This document shows positions 45,511-54,172 of a stretch of DNA of 64,000 bases, in pieces (position 1 is the first letter of the stretch; each line of letters opens with the position of its first letter). The notes beneath the pieces are model-generated. The model had not been told where the DNA came from and did not search any database. It saw only the letters and a program-made list of their open reading frames with translations. The stretch lies in contig NZ_QJUM01000003.1 of the NCBI RefSeq assembly GCF_004327355.1, forward strand, positions 1-64,000, given 5' to 3'. The DNA is from Phytopseudomonas dryadis (GTDB lineage Bacteria > Pseudomonadota > Gammaproteobacteria > Pseudomonadales > Pseudomonadaceae). The position numbers were made by a program, and so were the translations under genes.

Positions 45511-48063
45511 TCACTTCGGCCTGGGCTTGGCCCGCGCTGTCGGCTCTGCGATCAGTGGGTCGTCTGGCCAGTAGTGCTTGGGGTAGCGGCCCTTGAGGTC
45601 CTTCTTCACCTCGGCGTAGGTGCTGGCCCAGAAGCTGGCCAGGTCGCGGGTGACCTGCACCGGGCGCCGCGCCGGCGAGAGCAGGTGCAGCAGCACCTGC
45701 TGACGGCCATTGGCGATGCGCGGCGTCTCGGCCAGGCCGAACAGTTCCTGCAGGCGCACCGCCAGCACCGGCGGCTGCTCGCTGTAGTCCAGCGCGATGC
45801 GCGAGCCGGAGGGCACCGGCAGGCTGCGCGGCGCCAACTCGTCCAGGCGCTGGGGCAGTGGCCAGGGCAACAGGGTCTGCAGCATGGCGGGCAGATCCAG
45901 GTTGGCGAAGTGACTCAGCCGGCTGACCTTGCCCAGGTAGGGCGCCAGCCAGGTTTCCAGACTGGCGAGCAGCGCCGTATCGGTCACGTCCGGCCACTCG
46001 CTGACACCGCCCTGCCGCAGGTCGAGCTGGCGCAGCAGCAGCACCCGCGCCTGCCACTGGCGCAGCTCGGCTGTCCATGGCAGCAGCGCCAGGCCCTTGC
46101 GCCGAACCAGATTGACCAGCGCGGCGATGCGCGCCTCGGCGCTCAGCCCCGCCAGCGCTTCGCTGGACAGCACCAGATCGCCCACCTTGCGCTGCCGCTC
46201 GGCACGCAGCACGCCTTCGCGCTCATCCCACTCGAGCAGATCCTGGCGGGTAACCTGCTCGGCCAGCACCGTGTCGAACAGCTCCGGCTCCAGCTCGGCG
46301 GCCAGGTAGATGCGCTCCTCGCGCTGACCCTGGCGGCTGCCCAGGTCGGCGATCACCAGCCAGGGGTGCTTCATCAAGGCATCGGCCTCGCTGAACAGCG
46401 CCGCACGGCCATTGGCCAGGCGATATTCGGCGCCGCCGTCACGACGCTGCCGGGCGACGCGATCCGGGTAGGCGAAGGCCAGTAGCGCGCCCAGCCAACG
46501 GCCGTGCTCAGGGTCGCTCACCGCCTCGCTGACCGGTATGTGGCGCAGGTAGCCCTGGAACTGCCGCGCCAGTTGCCGGGCTCGCTGCACGCCACCCCGG
46601 GCGGCGCTCCGCGCTGCACGGCTCTCGCCCGAAAGCAGGGCCAGGCGGCTGTGCAGATCGGCGCCCGCACCGCACTGGCCGCCGCGCAGTATGTCGCGCT
46701 CGCCCAGCAGCGCCGCCAGGTCGCAAGCCAGCTCGCCCAGGCCGAGCGCCTGGCCACGCAGCAGCAGATGGGCGATACGCGGATGCGCCGGCAGTTCGGC
46801 CATGGCCTGGCCGTGGGCGGTGAGGCCGCCCTGGACGTTGAGGGCGCCGAGGCGCAGCAGCAGGTCGCGGGCCTGGGCATAGGCCGCCGCAGGAGGCGGA
46901 TCGAGCCAGACCAGTTCCTCCACCGCGACGCCCCACCGCGCCAGTTGCAGGGCCAGCCCGGCCAGGTCGGCCTGGAGGATCTCCGCCGTGGAATGGGCTG
47001 GCAGTTGCTCATGCTGGGCCTGCGACCACAGGCGATAGCAGACGCCGGGCTGCAGGCGCCCGGCCCGACCAGCGCGCTGGGTCGCCGAGGCGCGGGATAT
47101 GCGCTGGGTGTCCAGCCGCGTCATGCCGCTGCCCGGGTCGAAACGCGGCACCCGCGCCAGGCCGGCATCGACCACCACCCGCACGCCGTCGATGGTCAGG
47201 CTGGTCTCGGCGATATTGGTCGCCAGCACCACCTTGCGCTGCCCGGCCGCCGCTGGCTCGATGGCGGCGCGCTGGGCGGCGAGCTCCAGTTCGCCGTGCA
47301 GCGGGCAGACCCGCACCTCGGGCCGGCTGGCCAGGGCCTCGTGCAACTGCTCGGCGAGGCGACGGATCTCCGCCTGCCCAGGGAGAAACACCAGCAGACT
47401 GCCCGGCTCGTCGTCCAAGGCCTGCAGCACGGTCTGCAGCACCTTCGGCTCGATCCACTCGCCGGCCTGCAGCGCCGCGCCCCAACGCACGTCCACCGGG
47501 AACATGCGCCCTTCGCTGCGCAGCACCGGCGCATCGTCGAGCAGCCCGGCCAGGCGCTCGCCCTCCAGGGTCGCCGACATCAGCAGCACCTTGAGCGGCG
47601 GCTCGCCGCTATCGGCACCACGGAACATCGCCCGGCCGTTGAGGGTCAGCGCCAGGGCCAGGTCGGCATCCAGGCTGCGCTCGTGGAATTCGTCGAAGAT
47701 CACCAGGCCGACGCCCTCCAGCGCCGGGTCGTCCTGCAGGCGCCGGGCGAGGATACCTTCGGTGACCACCTCGATACGCGTACGCGGCCCGACCTTGCTC
47801 TGCAGGCGGATGCGATAACCCACGGTTTCGCCGACCACTTCGCCGAGTTCGCTGGCCAGGCGCTCGGCCGCCGCCCGTGCGGCCAGACGCCGCGGCTCGA
47901 GCATGATGATGCGCTGCCCGGCCAGCCAGGGCTCGTTCAACACCGCCAGCGGCACCCGGGTGGTCTTGCCCGCGCCGGGCGGCGCCTCCAGTACGGCTTC
48001 GTCACGCTCGGCCAGGGCCTGGCACAGGGCGGGCAACAGGGAATCGATCGGCAGGGAATTCAT
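45511..48063 (-). CDS. hrpB: HrpB, DEAH-box ATP-dependent helicase
   Basis: The 850-residue helicase has Walker A GAGKTTRVPLAVL, the DEFH box in IFDEFHERSLDADLAL, SAT in MSATLEG, then ATNIAETSLTIDGV and QRAGRAGRLQPG. The HrpB-specific C-terminal domain follows and ends ARAKPRPK. In some bacteria HrpB is dispensable; its role may be in RNA metabolism. It is the first core gene after the catabolic island and is convergent with the maleylacetate reductase gene. Confidence 0.96.
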   Translation of the reverse strand: MNSLPIDSLLPALCQALAERDEAVLEAPPGAGKTTRVPLAVLNEPWLAGQRIIMLEPRRLAARAAAERLASELGEVVGETVGYRIRLQSKVGPRTRIEVVTEGILARRLQDDPALEGVGLVIFDEFHERSLDADLALALTLNGRAMFRGADSGEPPLKVLLMSATLEGERLAGLLDDAPVLRSEGRMFPVDVRWGAALQAGEWIEPKVLQTVLQALDDEPGSLLVFLPGQAEIRRLAEQLHEALASRPEVRVCPLHGELELAAQRAAIEPAAAGQRKVVLATNIAETSLTIDGVRVVVDAGLARVPRFDPGSGMTRLDTQRISRASATQRAGRAGRLQPGVCYRLWSQAQHEQLPAHSTAEILQADLAGLALQLARWGVAVEELVWLDPPPAAAYAQARDLLLRLGALNVQGGLTAHGQAMAELPAHPRIAHLLLRGQALGLGELACDLAALLGERDILRGGQCGAGADLHSRLALLSGESRAARSAARGGVQRARQLARQFQGYLRHIPVSEAVSDPEHGRWLGALLAFAYPDRVARQRRDGGAEYRLANGRAALFSEADALMKHPWLVIADLGSRQGQREERIYLAAELEPELFDTVLAEQVTRQDLLEWDEREGVLRAERQRKVGDLVLSSEALAGLSAEARIAALVNLVRRKGLALLPWTAELRQWQARVLLLRQLDLRQGGVSEWPDVTDTALLASLETWLAPYLGKVSRLSHFANLDLPAMLQTLLPWPLPQRLDELAPRSLPVPSGSRIALDYSEQPPVLAVRLQELFGLAETPRIANGRQQVLLHLLSPARRPVQVTRDLASFWASTYAEVKKDLKGRYPKHYWPDDPLIAEPTARAKPRPK

Positions 48064-48215
48064 CGCGGCTCCATCATCGGCCGCTGATTATATACGCCGA
48101 ACCCGGCACGACCTGCGCCGGTCTCATGAGTTCGGGAGCTGCCGATTCGCAGCACCGCAGCAGCTTTGCAACAACCGCCTTGCTATAGTGGCGTCACTTA
48201 CCCTGGAGATGCTCG

Positions 48216-48635
48216 ATGCGCACGAAATCCCGTGTTATCGGCGGCGTTCTCGCCGTTACATTGTTCACGCAACTGACCGCTTGCGGCACGCTGTTCTATC
48301 CGGATCGGCGCGGCCAGATCGAAGGCCGGGTCGACCCGGTCATCGTCGCCCTGGATGCCATCGGCATCCTGTTCTACGTGATCCCCGGGCTGATCGCCTT
48401 CGGCGTCGACTTCGCCACGGGCGCCATCTACCTGCCCGGCGGCCTCAATGCCCAGGTCGATCCGCAGTCCCTGCAGGACGTGGTGGATGCCGACGGCAAG
48501 GTGGACAGCGCCAAGCTCAAGGCCCTGATCGAAGTGCAGACCGGCCACAGCCTGCCGCTCGACGACCCGCGCCTGATCCAGCACAGTGGCAACAGCGAGC
48601 AACTGGCCGCCTTCGGCCTGCGCCCTTCCGCCTGA
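48216..48635 (+). CDS. Small lipoprotein with hydrophobic core
   Basis: The 139-residue product has a lipobox (LTACG) after a hydrophobic signal, then GTLFYPDRRGQIEGRVDPVIV. A second hydrophobic stretch (AIGILFYVIPGLIAFGVDFATGAIYLP) follows, then an acidic helical C-terminal region. This pattern is shared by conserved Pseudomonas lipoproteins beside hrpB and resembles YidQ/YceK-like envelope proteins. The function is unknown. It lies divergent from hrpB and 60 bp upstream of fieF in the same direction. Confidence 0.82.
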   Translation: MRTKSRVIGGVLAVTLFTQLTACGTLFYPDRRGQIEGRVDPVIVALDAIGILFYVIPGLIAFGVDFATGAIYLPGGLNAQVDPQSLQDVVDADGKVDSAKLKALIEVQTGHSLPLDDPRLIQHSGNSEQLAAFGLRPSA

Positions 48636-48694
48636 TCGCCCCGCGCCGGCCTGTCCGCCGGGCAGGCTGAGCCCGCTGCGGCCCACGCCATGGA

Positions 48695-49597
48695 ATGACC
48701 GTGACTATCGATCGCCAGCACGCGCGTCTGATGCGCCAGGCCAGTGCCGCCGCCCTCGGCGTGGCCCTGACCCTGGTACTGTGCAAGGCCTTCGCCTGGT
48801 GGGCCAGCGGTTCGGTCAGCCTGCTCGCCGGCCTGACCGACTCGCTGCTCGACAGTGCCGCCTCGCTGCTCAACCTGATCGCCGTGAACATCGCCCTGCG
48901 CCCTGCCGATGACGATCATCGCTACGGCCATGGCAAGGCCGAAGCCCTCGCCGGCCTCGGCCAGGCCCTGTTCATCGCCGCCAGCGCGGTGCTGGTGGCC
49001 GTGCAGGGGGTCGAACGGCTGCTGCAGCCGGAACCGCTGACCGCCCAGACACTGGGCATCGCGGTGATGCTGCTGTCGATCGTGCTGACCCTGGCCCTGC
49101 TGCTGTTCCAGCGGCACGTGGTCAAGCGCACCGGTTCCACGGCGATTCATGCCGATTCGCTGCACTATCGCTCCGACCTGCTGCTCAATGGCAGCATCCT
49201 GCTCGCCCTGCTGCTGGCCAGCCTCGGCTGGCAACAGGGCGACGCGCTCTTCGCCATCGCCATCGCCGGCTACATCCTGTGGAGCGCCATCGGCATCGCC
49301 CGCGAGTCGCTCGGCGTGCTCATGGATCAGGAACTGGCGCCGCAGGTCAGCACGCGGATGCAGGCCCTGGCCTGTGCCGTCCCCGGTGTGCTCGGCGTGC
49401 ACGACCTGCGCACGCGGCTGTCCGGCACGCGCTGGTTCGTGCAGTTGCACGTGGAACTGCCGGGCAGCCTCGACCTGGCCACCGCCCACGCGCGCTGCGA
49501 GGCCGTGGCCACGGCGATTCGCAGTGAGTTCGCCAAGGCCGAAGTGCTGGTGCATGCCGACCCGCTGGACGTACCCGCGCCCGTTTCCGCCCAGTAG
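48695..49597 (+). CDS. fieF: FieF-type cation diffusion facilitator (Fe/Zn/Cd efflux)
   Basis: CDF transporters exchange cytosolic divalent cations for protons. The 300-residue protein has six membrane helices, the first metal-site Asp pair in GLTDSLLDSAASLLNL and the second site HADSLHYRSDLLLNG (H-x3-D). A C-terminal ferredoxin-like cytoplasmic domain with His residues (LHVELPGSLDLATAHARCEAV) completes the FieF/YiiP pattern. Length and residues match E. coli FieF. Confidence 0.93.
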   Translation: MTVTIDRQHARLMRQASAAALGVALTLVLCKAFAWWASGSVSLLAGLTDSLLDSAASLLNLIAVNIALRPADDDHRYGHGKAEALAGLGQALFIAASAVLVAVQGVERLLQPEPLTAQTLGIAVMLLSIVLTLALLLFQRHVVKRTGSTAIHADSLHYRSDLLLNGSILLALLLASLGWQQGDALFAIAIAGYILWSAIGIARESLGVLMDQELAPQVSTRMQALACAVPGVLGVHDLRTRLSGTRWFVQLHVELPGSLDLATAHARCEAVATAIRSEFAKAEVLVHADPLDVPAPVSAQ

Positions 49598-49623
49598 CAG
49601 AACCTTCGCGCCGACCATGAAAA

Positions 49624-49718
49624 ATGGCCGGGCGCTCTCCTTAACGTCGCTTGCGACGGCCCGAAGGGTCGCCGCCCGGGAGAGCGGGCCATAAAAAAGG
49701 GAGGCCTCGCGGCCTCCC
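49624..49718. repeat. Nested hairpins and a minus-strand terminator after fieF
   Basis: An outer inverted repeat joins ATGGCCGGGCGCTCTCC (49624-49640) with GGGAGAGCGGGCCAT (49678-49692). It encloses a perfect CGTCGC-TT-GCGACG hairpin at 49645-49658. Directly after comes a second strong hairpin, GGGAGGCC-TCGC-GGCCTCCC (49699-49718), preceded by six A; read on the minus strand it is a classical terminator. No minus-strand gene is known to end here, so the element may be a mobile palindromic repeat or protect the fieF region from antisense transcription. Confidence 0.65.
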
Positions 49719-49907
49719 CTCGGGGAATGTGTCCTGTGCCGGCAATCCTGTCGCCGCTTTCCTCGCCCGCCTGGTTGGACGGTGCGGACCCGGGTGCCGT
49801 GACGATCCGGTAGGATCGGCGGCGCCGGTTCGCCTGATTGGGCAAGCCGGGTGGACCTGTCGTCCGGGCCGTGAAACTGAGGTAAAGCTTACGCCGCCGC
49901 GCACGAC

Positions 49908-49955
49908 GGAAAATTGCAAATACTGCTAATCACGTAGTCACTTGCGCAATTTTCC
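49908..49955. promoter_or_regulatory. Long palindrome upstream of the Lrp-family gene
   Basis: Perfect 10-bp arms GGAAAATTGC and GCAATTTTCC are separated by 28 bp, so their centres are 38 bp apart. It ends 48 bp before the regulator start. Lrp/AsnC octamers bind such spaced half-sites, so this is a likely autoregulatory or target operator. The 300 bp between fieF and this site hold only the hairpins noted above. Confidence 0.6.
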
Positions 49956-50003
49956 TTTTATCCGGCACCATTCGGCGCAAGCAAATGACAAATAAGCCTG
50001 ACC

Positions 50004-50483
50004 ATGAACAAACTCGACCGTTATGACCTGAACATTCTCGCCGAACTGCAGCGCGACGCGACCCTGTCCAACCAGGATCTGGCCGAGCGCATCGGCCTGT
50101 CTCCCTCGCCCTGTTCGCGGCGGGTCAAGCAGCTGGAAGACGACGGCTACATCGTTCGGCAAGTCGCCCTGCTCGACCGCAAGAAGCTCGGCCTGAGCCT
50201 GACCGCCTACGTGCTGATCGGCATGGACCGGCATACACCGGAACGCTTCGAGCATTTCCAGGAGGAGATCCGCAAGTGTCCGGAGGTGCTGGAGTGCTGC
50301 CTGGTCACCGGCATGGACGCCGATTACCAGCTCAAGGTGGTGGTGCCGGACATGGACCATTACCAGAAACTGCTCCTCGGCACCCTGACCCGTATCGAGG
50401 GAGTTTCCAGCGTGCGCTCGAGTTTCGTGTTGCAGCAGATCCTCTCCAGCACCCAGCTGCCGTTGCAGCATTTACGCCCCTGA
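50004..50483 (+). CDS. Lrp/AsnC-family transcriptional regulator
   Basis: The 159-residue protein opens with the Lrp helix-turn-helix (MNKLDRYDLNILAELQRDATLSNQDLAERIGLSPSPCSRRVKQLEDDGYI) and ends in a RAM effector domain (CPEVLECCLVTGMDADYQLKVVVPDMDHY, the amino-acid-sensing fold). It is probably a local regulator of amino-acid genes. The target is not evident from the neighbours (fieF, DUF2788). A 48-bp palindrome lies upstream. Confidence 0.93.
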   Translation: MNKLDRYDLNILAELQRDATLSNQDLAERIGLSPSPCSRRVKQLEDDGYIVRQVALLDRKKLGLSLTAYVLIGMDRHTPERFEHFQEEIRKCPEVLECCLVTGMDADYQLKVVVPDMDHYQKLLLGTLTRIEGVSSVRSSFVLQQILSSTQLPLQHLRP

Positions 50484-50682
50484 ATGCCCATACGACCTAT
50501 GGGGAGGCTCCGCAACGCTCGCCACTGACGTACAATATCCCCAGTTTTGCTGTGCCTAGGGAATAACAACAGCACCGATGCAGGACCTGCCCTTTTCCAG
50601 GGGGCGGGTCGTTTGCACTCGCCCCACCCTCTCGCCATTGCGCCATGGCGACACAGCTTCATTGTTCGGCAATGAGGTCGCG

Positions 50683-50886
50683 ATGGAACCCGAAGTATTC
50701 GAAGAGTTGATGATGACCCTGCTGGTGGGCGGCCTGGTGCTGTTCATGGCCTTCATCGTCTGGGACCTGGCGAAGAAGTCCAGGGCCGGGCGCTTCGGCA
50801 CGCTGGTGCTGTTCCTCGCCCTGGGCCTGGGCGTGCTCGGCTTCCTGATCAAGACCCTGGTCATCGCCAGCCTGGAAGGTGTCTGA
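50683..50886 (+). CDS. DUF2788 small membrane protein
   Basis: The 67-residue protein has an acidic start (MEPEVFEELMMTL) and two transmembrane helices linked by a short basic loop (WDLAKKSRAGRFG), the DUF2788 pattern. The start at 50683 follows GAGG by about six bases; an earlier in-frame start at 50578 adds a non-conserved Arg-rich stretch. The function is unknown. It sits between the Lrp gene and the globin gene. Confidence 0.83.
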   Translation: MEPEVFEELMMTLLVGGLVLFMAFIVWDLAKKSRAGRFGTLVLFLALGLGVLGFLIKTLVIASLEGV

Positions 50887-50962
50887 CACACCCCACTGTC
50901 ATTTCTAACTAAAAACCGGCGGTTGCTTGCCCGTCACTGTCTGCCTTGCCAACGGAGAAAAC

Positions 50963-51361
50963 ATGAACGCCACCGATCGCGTCATGCAGAGTTATGGACG
51001 CTGCTGTGCCAGCCCGGCCTTTTTCGACGACTTCTATCGTTACTTCCTCGACAGCTCGCCCGCGGTGCGCGAGAAGTTCGTCAACACCGACATGACGGCG
51101 CAGAAACTGCTGCTGCGCCAGGGCATCCTCAACCTGGTGATGCACGCCCGCGGCATGCCCGACACCAAGCTGCGCGCCCTCGGCTGCACCCACGCGCGCG
51201 CGGCCATGGACATCCGCCCGGAACTCTACGACCTGTGGCTCGAAGCGCTGCTCAAGACCATCGTCGAGCACGACCGCCAGGCCGATAGCGCCACCCTGCA
51301 AGGCTGGCGCGAGGTGCTGATCAAGGGCATCACGGTGATCAAGGCCGGCTACGAGGGATGA
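50963..51361 (+). CDS. Single-domain globin
   Basis: The 132-residue protein is all-helical and has the globin-like pattern FFDDFYRYFLDSSPAVREKFVNTDMTAQKLLLRQGILNLVMHARG. Here the His in MHARG or the later GCTHARAAMDI is the candidate proximal ligand. It is close to two-on-two or single-domain bacterial globins found beside DUF2788 in Pseudomonas. The role may be oxygen or NO handling or redox sensing. ATG 50963 follows GGAG. Confidence 0.82.
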   Translation: MNATDRVMQSYGRCCASPAFFDDFYRYFLDSSPAVREKFVNTDMTAQKLLLRQGILNLVMHARGMPDTKLRALGCTHARAAMDIRPELYDLWLEALLKTIVEHDRQADSATLQGWREVLIKGITVIKAGYEG

Positions 51362-51400
51362 TTCTGATATCCCGTCCCAGGCAGTGGGAAGGCGGTAGCA

Positions 51401-51497
51401 GCCTTCGATCAAAAACGCTTGAGGCTGGAAAGCTGGACGAAAGAGCCTATGCGGTTTGCTTGTCGTTCAGCCTCCAGCCTCTAGCGCTCCTATCGGC
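51401..51497. repeat. Intergenic interspersed repeat, copy B (inverted relative to copy A)
   Basis: This 97-bp sequence matches the reverse complement of 20401-20499 with five substitutions and a two-base gap. Both copies lie in short gaps between a plus-strand gene and a convergent minus-strand gene (here globin and rluE). That is the placement expected of a repeat that doubles as transcription end signal. Confidence 0.85.
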
Positions 51498-51535
51498 CTC
51501 GCCCCTTGAAGCAGCCACTTCATAGCGGGGCGGCG

Positions 51536-52153
51536 CTATTTCAGTATCGCCGGTTCTTCACGCCATTCGCCCGGCTGCAACCCATCCAGCGCCCAGGGGC
51601 CGATGCGCACGCGCACCAGGCGCAATGTGGGCAGGCCGACGGCGGCGGTCATGCGCCGTACCTGGCGGTTGCGGCCTTCGCGGATCACCAGTTCCAGCCA
51701 ACAGGTCGGTATGCTCTTGCGAAAACGTACCGGCGGGGTACGCGGCCATAACGCGGGCTCGTCGAGCGGGCGGGCTTCGGCCGGCAGCGTCGGACCATCG
51801 TTGAGCGCAACCCCGTCGCGCAACTGCTGCAACTGTTCGGCCGTGGGCTCGCCCTCGACCTGCACCCAGTAGGTCTTGGCCAGCTTGTGCCTGGGATCGG
51901 CGATGCGGGCCTGCAACTGGCCGTCATTGGTCAGCAGCAACAGACCTTCGCTGTCGCGATCCAGGCGCCCAGCCGGGTATACACCGGGCACCGGCACGAA
52001 ATCCTTGAGCGTGGCGCGGCCCTGATCGTCATTGAACTGGGTCAGCACATCGAACGGCTTGTTCAACAGAATCAGCCGCGGTTCGGCGGGCGGCGCCTTG
52101 GGCTCGCGCCGGGCAATCGGACGTCGAGGCGCAGGGCGTGAAGGTCGGGTCAT
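51536..52153 (-). CDS. rluE: RluE-type 23S rRNA pseudouridine synthase
   Basis: The 205-residue protein lacks an S4 domain and has the RsuA/RluE catalytic motif [17 protein letters not shown] near residues 60-78, with the catalytic Asp. It also has [11 protein letters not shown] before it, [11 protein letters not shown], and the C-terminal [22 protein letters not shown] motif. RluE modifies U2457 of 23S rRNA in E. coli. A Pro/Arg-rich N-terminal tail ([16 protein letters not shown]) precedes the domain. Confidence 0.93.
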   Translation of the reverse strand: MTRPSRPAPRRPIARREPKAPPAEPRLILLNKPFDVLTQFNDDQGRATLKDFVPVPGVYPAGRLDRDSEGLLLLTNDGQLQARIADPRHKLAKTYWVQVEGEPTAEQLQQLRDGVALNDGPTLPAEARPLDEPALWPRTPPVRFRKSIPTCWLELVIREGRNRQVRRMTAAVGLPTLRLVRVRIGPWALDGLQPGEWREEPAILK

Positions 52154-52298
52154 GCAGCGAGGCCATTCAAAAGAGACGAAAGGCGCAGTCTAACGCAATG
52201 ACCCGGCGCAAACCTGCCCTGGGCATCGCCAGGCGAAGCTGGCGAAACACGCTGTTCCGGGTTAGTTTTGCCGACCGTCAGCCACAACGATCATCGCC

Positions 52299-52523
52299 AT
52301 GCTCCCGCGCAAACTCCACCGCCTGACCCTGCTCGGTCTGGCCTTCTTCATCCTCGGCCTGGTCGGGGTCGCCTATGCCCTGTACAGCATCTACACCGGG
52401 CCACGTCCCGCCGAGCCCGGCATGACCCGCAGCCTGGTGATGGCCGCGGGCCTGCAACTCACCGGTTACGTGCTGCTCAACCGCAACCGCTGGCGGATGA
52501 TGTTCGGCAAGCCGAAGAAATAA
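52299..52523 (+). CDS. Small inner-membrane protein
   Basis: The 74-residue protein has two hydrophobic helices (LTLLGLAFFILGLVGVAYALYSIY, and LVMAAGLQLTGYVLLN) joined by a Pro-rich turn, with a basic C-terminal tail NRNRWRMMFGKPKK. No family name can be given. In Pseudomonas a short gene of this type lies between rluE and amn, which supports it being real. It is divergent from rluE and convergent with amn. Confidence 0.72.
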   Translation: MLPRKLHRLTLLGLAFFILGLVGVAYALYSIYTGPRPAEPGMTRSLVMAAGLQLTGYVLLNRNRWRMMFGKPKK

Positions 52524-52526
52524 AAT

Positions 52527-52620
52527 AACTACAAGCTGCAAGCTAGTCTGGCATGAGCCCGGGTATCGGGTTCAAGCCTTTGCTCCTACTTGCAGCTTGA
52601 AGCTTGTGGCTTGCGGCTGT
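52527..52620. repeat. Imperfect palindromic intergenic element between two convergent genes
   Basis: The left part has ACAAGCTGCAAGCT and the right part CTTGCAGCTTGAAGCTTGTGG, so long imperfect arms can pair around a GAGCCCGGGTATCGGGTTC centre. Related Pseudomonas elements are built from repeated AAGCTGCAAGC words. It probably forms the transcript ends of the genes at 52299 and amn. Confidence 0.6.
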
Positions 52621-52625
52621 CTTCT

Positions 52626-54101
52626 TCATCGGAACGGCGGCTCGTCAAAGCTGCGCAGCTTGCGCGAGTGCAGCGAGTTGAGTTGCCCGCGCAACAGATC
52701 CAGCGCGGCGATACCGATGTGCAGGTGCTGGGTCACCGCCCGCTCGTAGAAGGCGCCGGCCGCTCCCGGCAGCTTGATCTCGCTGTGCAGCGGCTTGTCC
52801 GAGACGCATAGCAGGGTGCCGTAGGGCACCCGCAGGCGGTAGCCCTGGGCGGCGATGGTGCCGCTTTCCATGTCCACCGCCACGGCACGCGACAGGTTGA
52901 TCAGCGGTCGCTCCTGGGCCCAGCGCAACTCCCAGTTGCGGTCGTCGTAGGTCAGCACGGTGCCGGTACGCAGGCGCCGCTTGAGGTCATCGCCGCGCTC
53001 GCCGGTGACCTGGGCGGCGGCGTCCTGCAACGCCTGCTGCACCTCGGCCAGGGCCGGCAGCGGAATGTGCGGCGGCAGCACCCGATCGAGGATGCCGTCG
53101 CGGCGCATGTAGGCATGGGCCAGCACGTAGTCGCCGATGGTCTGGGATTGGCGCAGGCCGCCACAGTGGCCGATCATCAGCCAGCAATGCGGACGCAGCA
53201 CGGCCAGGTGGTCGGTGATGTTCTTGGCGTTGGACGGCCCCACGCCGATGTTGACCAGGGTGATGCCATCGCCGTCGGCGGCCTGCAGGTGATAGGCCGG
53301 CATCTGGTAGCGGTGCCACACCACGGTCTCGATGATCGCCTGCATCTCGCCTTCGGCCATGCCCCGTTCGAGTACCACGTTGCCCGGCAGCACCATGCGT
53401 ACGAAACGCGAATCGCCGGTGAGCATGTCCAGCCCGTTGCGGATGAACTGGTCGACATAGCGGTGGTAGTTGGTCAGCAGGATCCACGGCTGCACGTGAC
53501 GCCAGTCGCTGCCGGTGTAGTGCACCAGGCGGCGCAGGGAGAAATCCACCCGCGCGGCGTCGAACAGGGCCAGAGGCAGGGGGTCGGACTGTTCCCAGTC
53601 GACCAGCCCATCGGCGGTGCCATCGGTGGCGGCCGACAGGTCGGTGCTGGGGAATACCCGCGCCAGCTCGGCGGCGGTCACCCCGGAGCCGGCCAGCTCG
53701 TCGCCCTGCTCGACCACGTAGGGGTAGGGAATGTACTGCTGGCTGACGCCGACCTCGACCGTCACGGTGAAGTCGGCCATCAAGGGCCGCAACTGCTCCA
53801 GCAGGTAGGTACGGAACGCCGCCGGGTGGGTGACGGTGATGCTGTAGGTGCCCGGCACCTGCACCTTGGCATAGGCGCGCACGGTGGTCGGTACTTCGCC
53901 CTGGCACAGGTAGGTGAGGCGCAACTCGGGATAGCGGAACAGCTCATGCTGCTCGGCATCGGGGCGCACACGGTCCTTGAGGTAGCGCTTGAGCGCCTGG
54001 CTCAGGCCCTCGGTGGCCCGCTGGTGAAGGATGGCCAGACGCTCGACGGCTTCTTCGGCAGAGCTTACGACGGCGAAAGCGCCGTCAACGGAAAGGGACA
54101 T
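52626..54101 (-). CDS. amn: AMP nucleosidase
   Basis: Amn hydrolyses AMP to adenine and ribose 5-phosphate and so adjusts adenylate pools. The 491-residue protein has the Amn N-terminal domain and a C-terminal phosphorylase-like domain, with VNIGVGPSNAKNITDHLAVLRPHCWLMIGHCGGLR and the DMESGTIAAQGYR segment that holds the catalytic acidic residues. ATG 54101 follows AAGGA by eight bases; longer in-frame options reach 54365 but lack ribosome sites. Length is close to E. coli Amn (484). Confidence 0.95.
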   Translation of the reverse strand: MSLSVDGAFAVVSSAEEAVERLAILHQRATEGLSQALKRYLKDRVRPDAEQHELFRYPELRLTYLCQGEVPTTVRAYAKVQVPGTYSITVTHPAAFRTYLLEQLRPLMADFTVTVEVGVSQQYIPYPYVVEQGDELAGSGVTAAELARVFPSTDLSAATDGTADGLVDWEQSDPLPLALFDAARVDFSLRRLVHYTGSDWRHVQPWILLTNYHRYVDQFIRNGLDMLTGDSRFVRMVLPGNVVLERGMAEGEMQAIIETVVWHRYQMPAYHLQAADGDGITLVNIGVGPSNAKNITDHLAVLRPHCWLMIGHCGGLRQSQTIGDYVLAHAYMRRDGILDRVLPPHIPLPALAEVQQALQDAAAQVTGERGDDLKRRLRTGTVLTYDDRNWELRWAQERPLINLSRAVAVDMESGTIAAQGYRLRVPYGTLLCVSDKPLHSEIKLPGAAGAFYERAVTQHLHIGIAALDLLRGQLNSLHSRKLRSFDEPPFR

Positions 54102-54172
54102 GCACGGATCCTTGTCGTGGGATTTCATGGCGATAGCTGACACGCATTGGCGCTCGGGCGCAAGCCCGCCAA

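Noticed and set aside
49641..49929. 92-codon frames on opposite strands between fieF and the Lrp gene
   Set aside because: They run through hairpin repeats and the regulatory palindrome and lack start signals.
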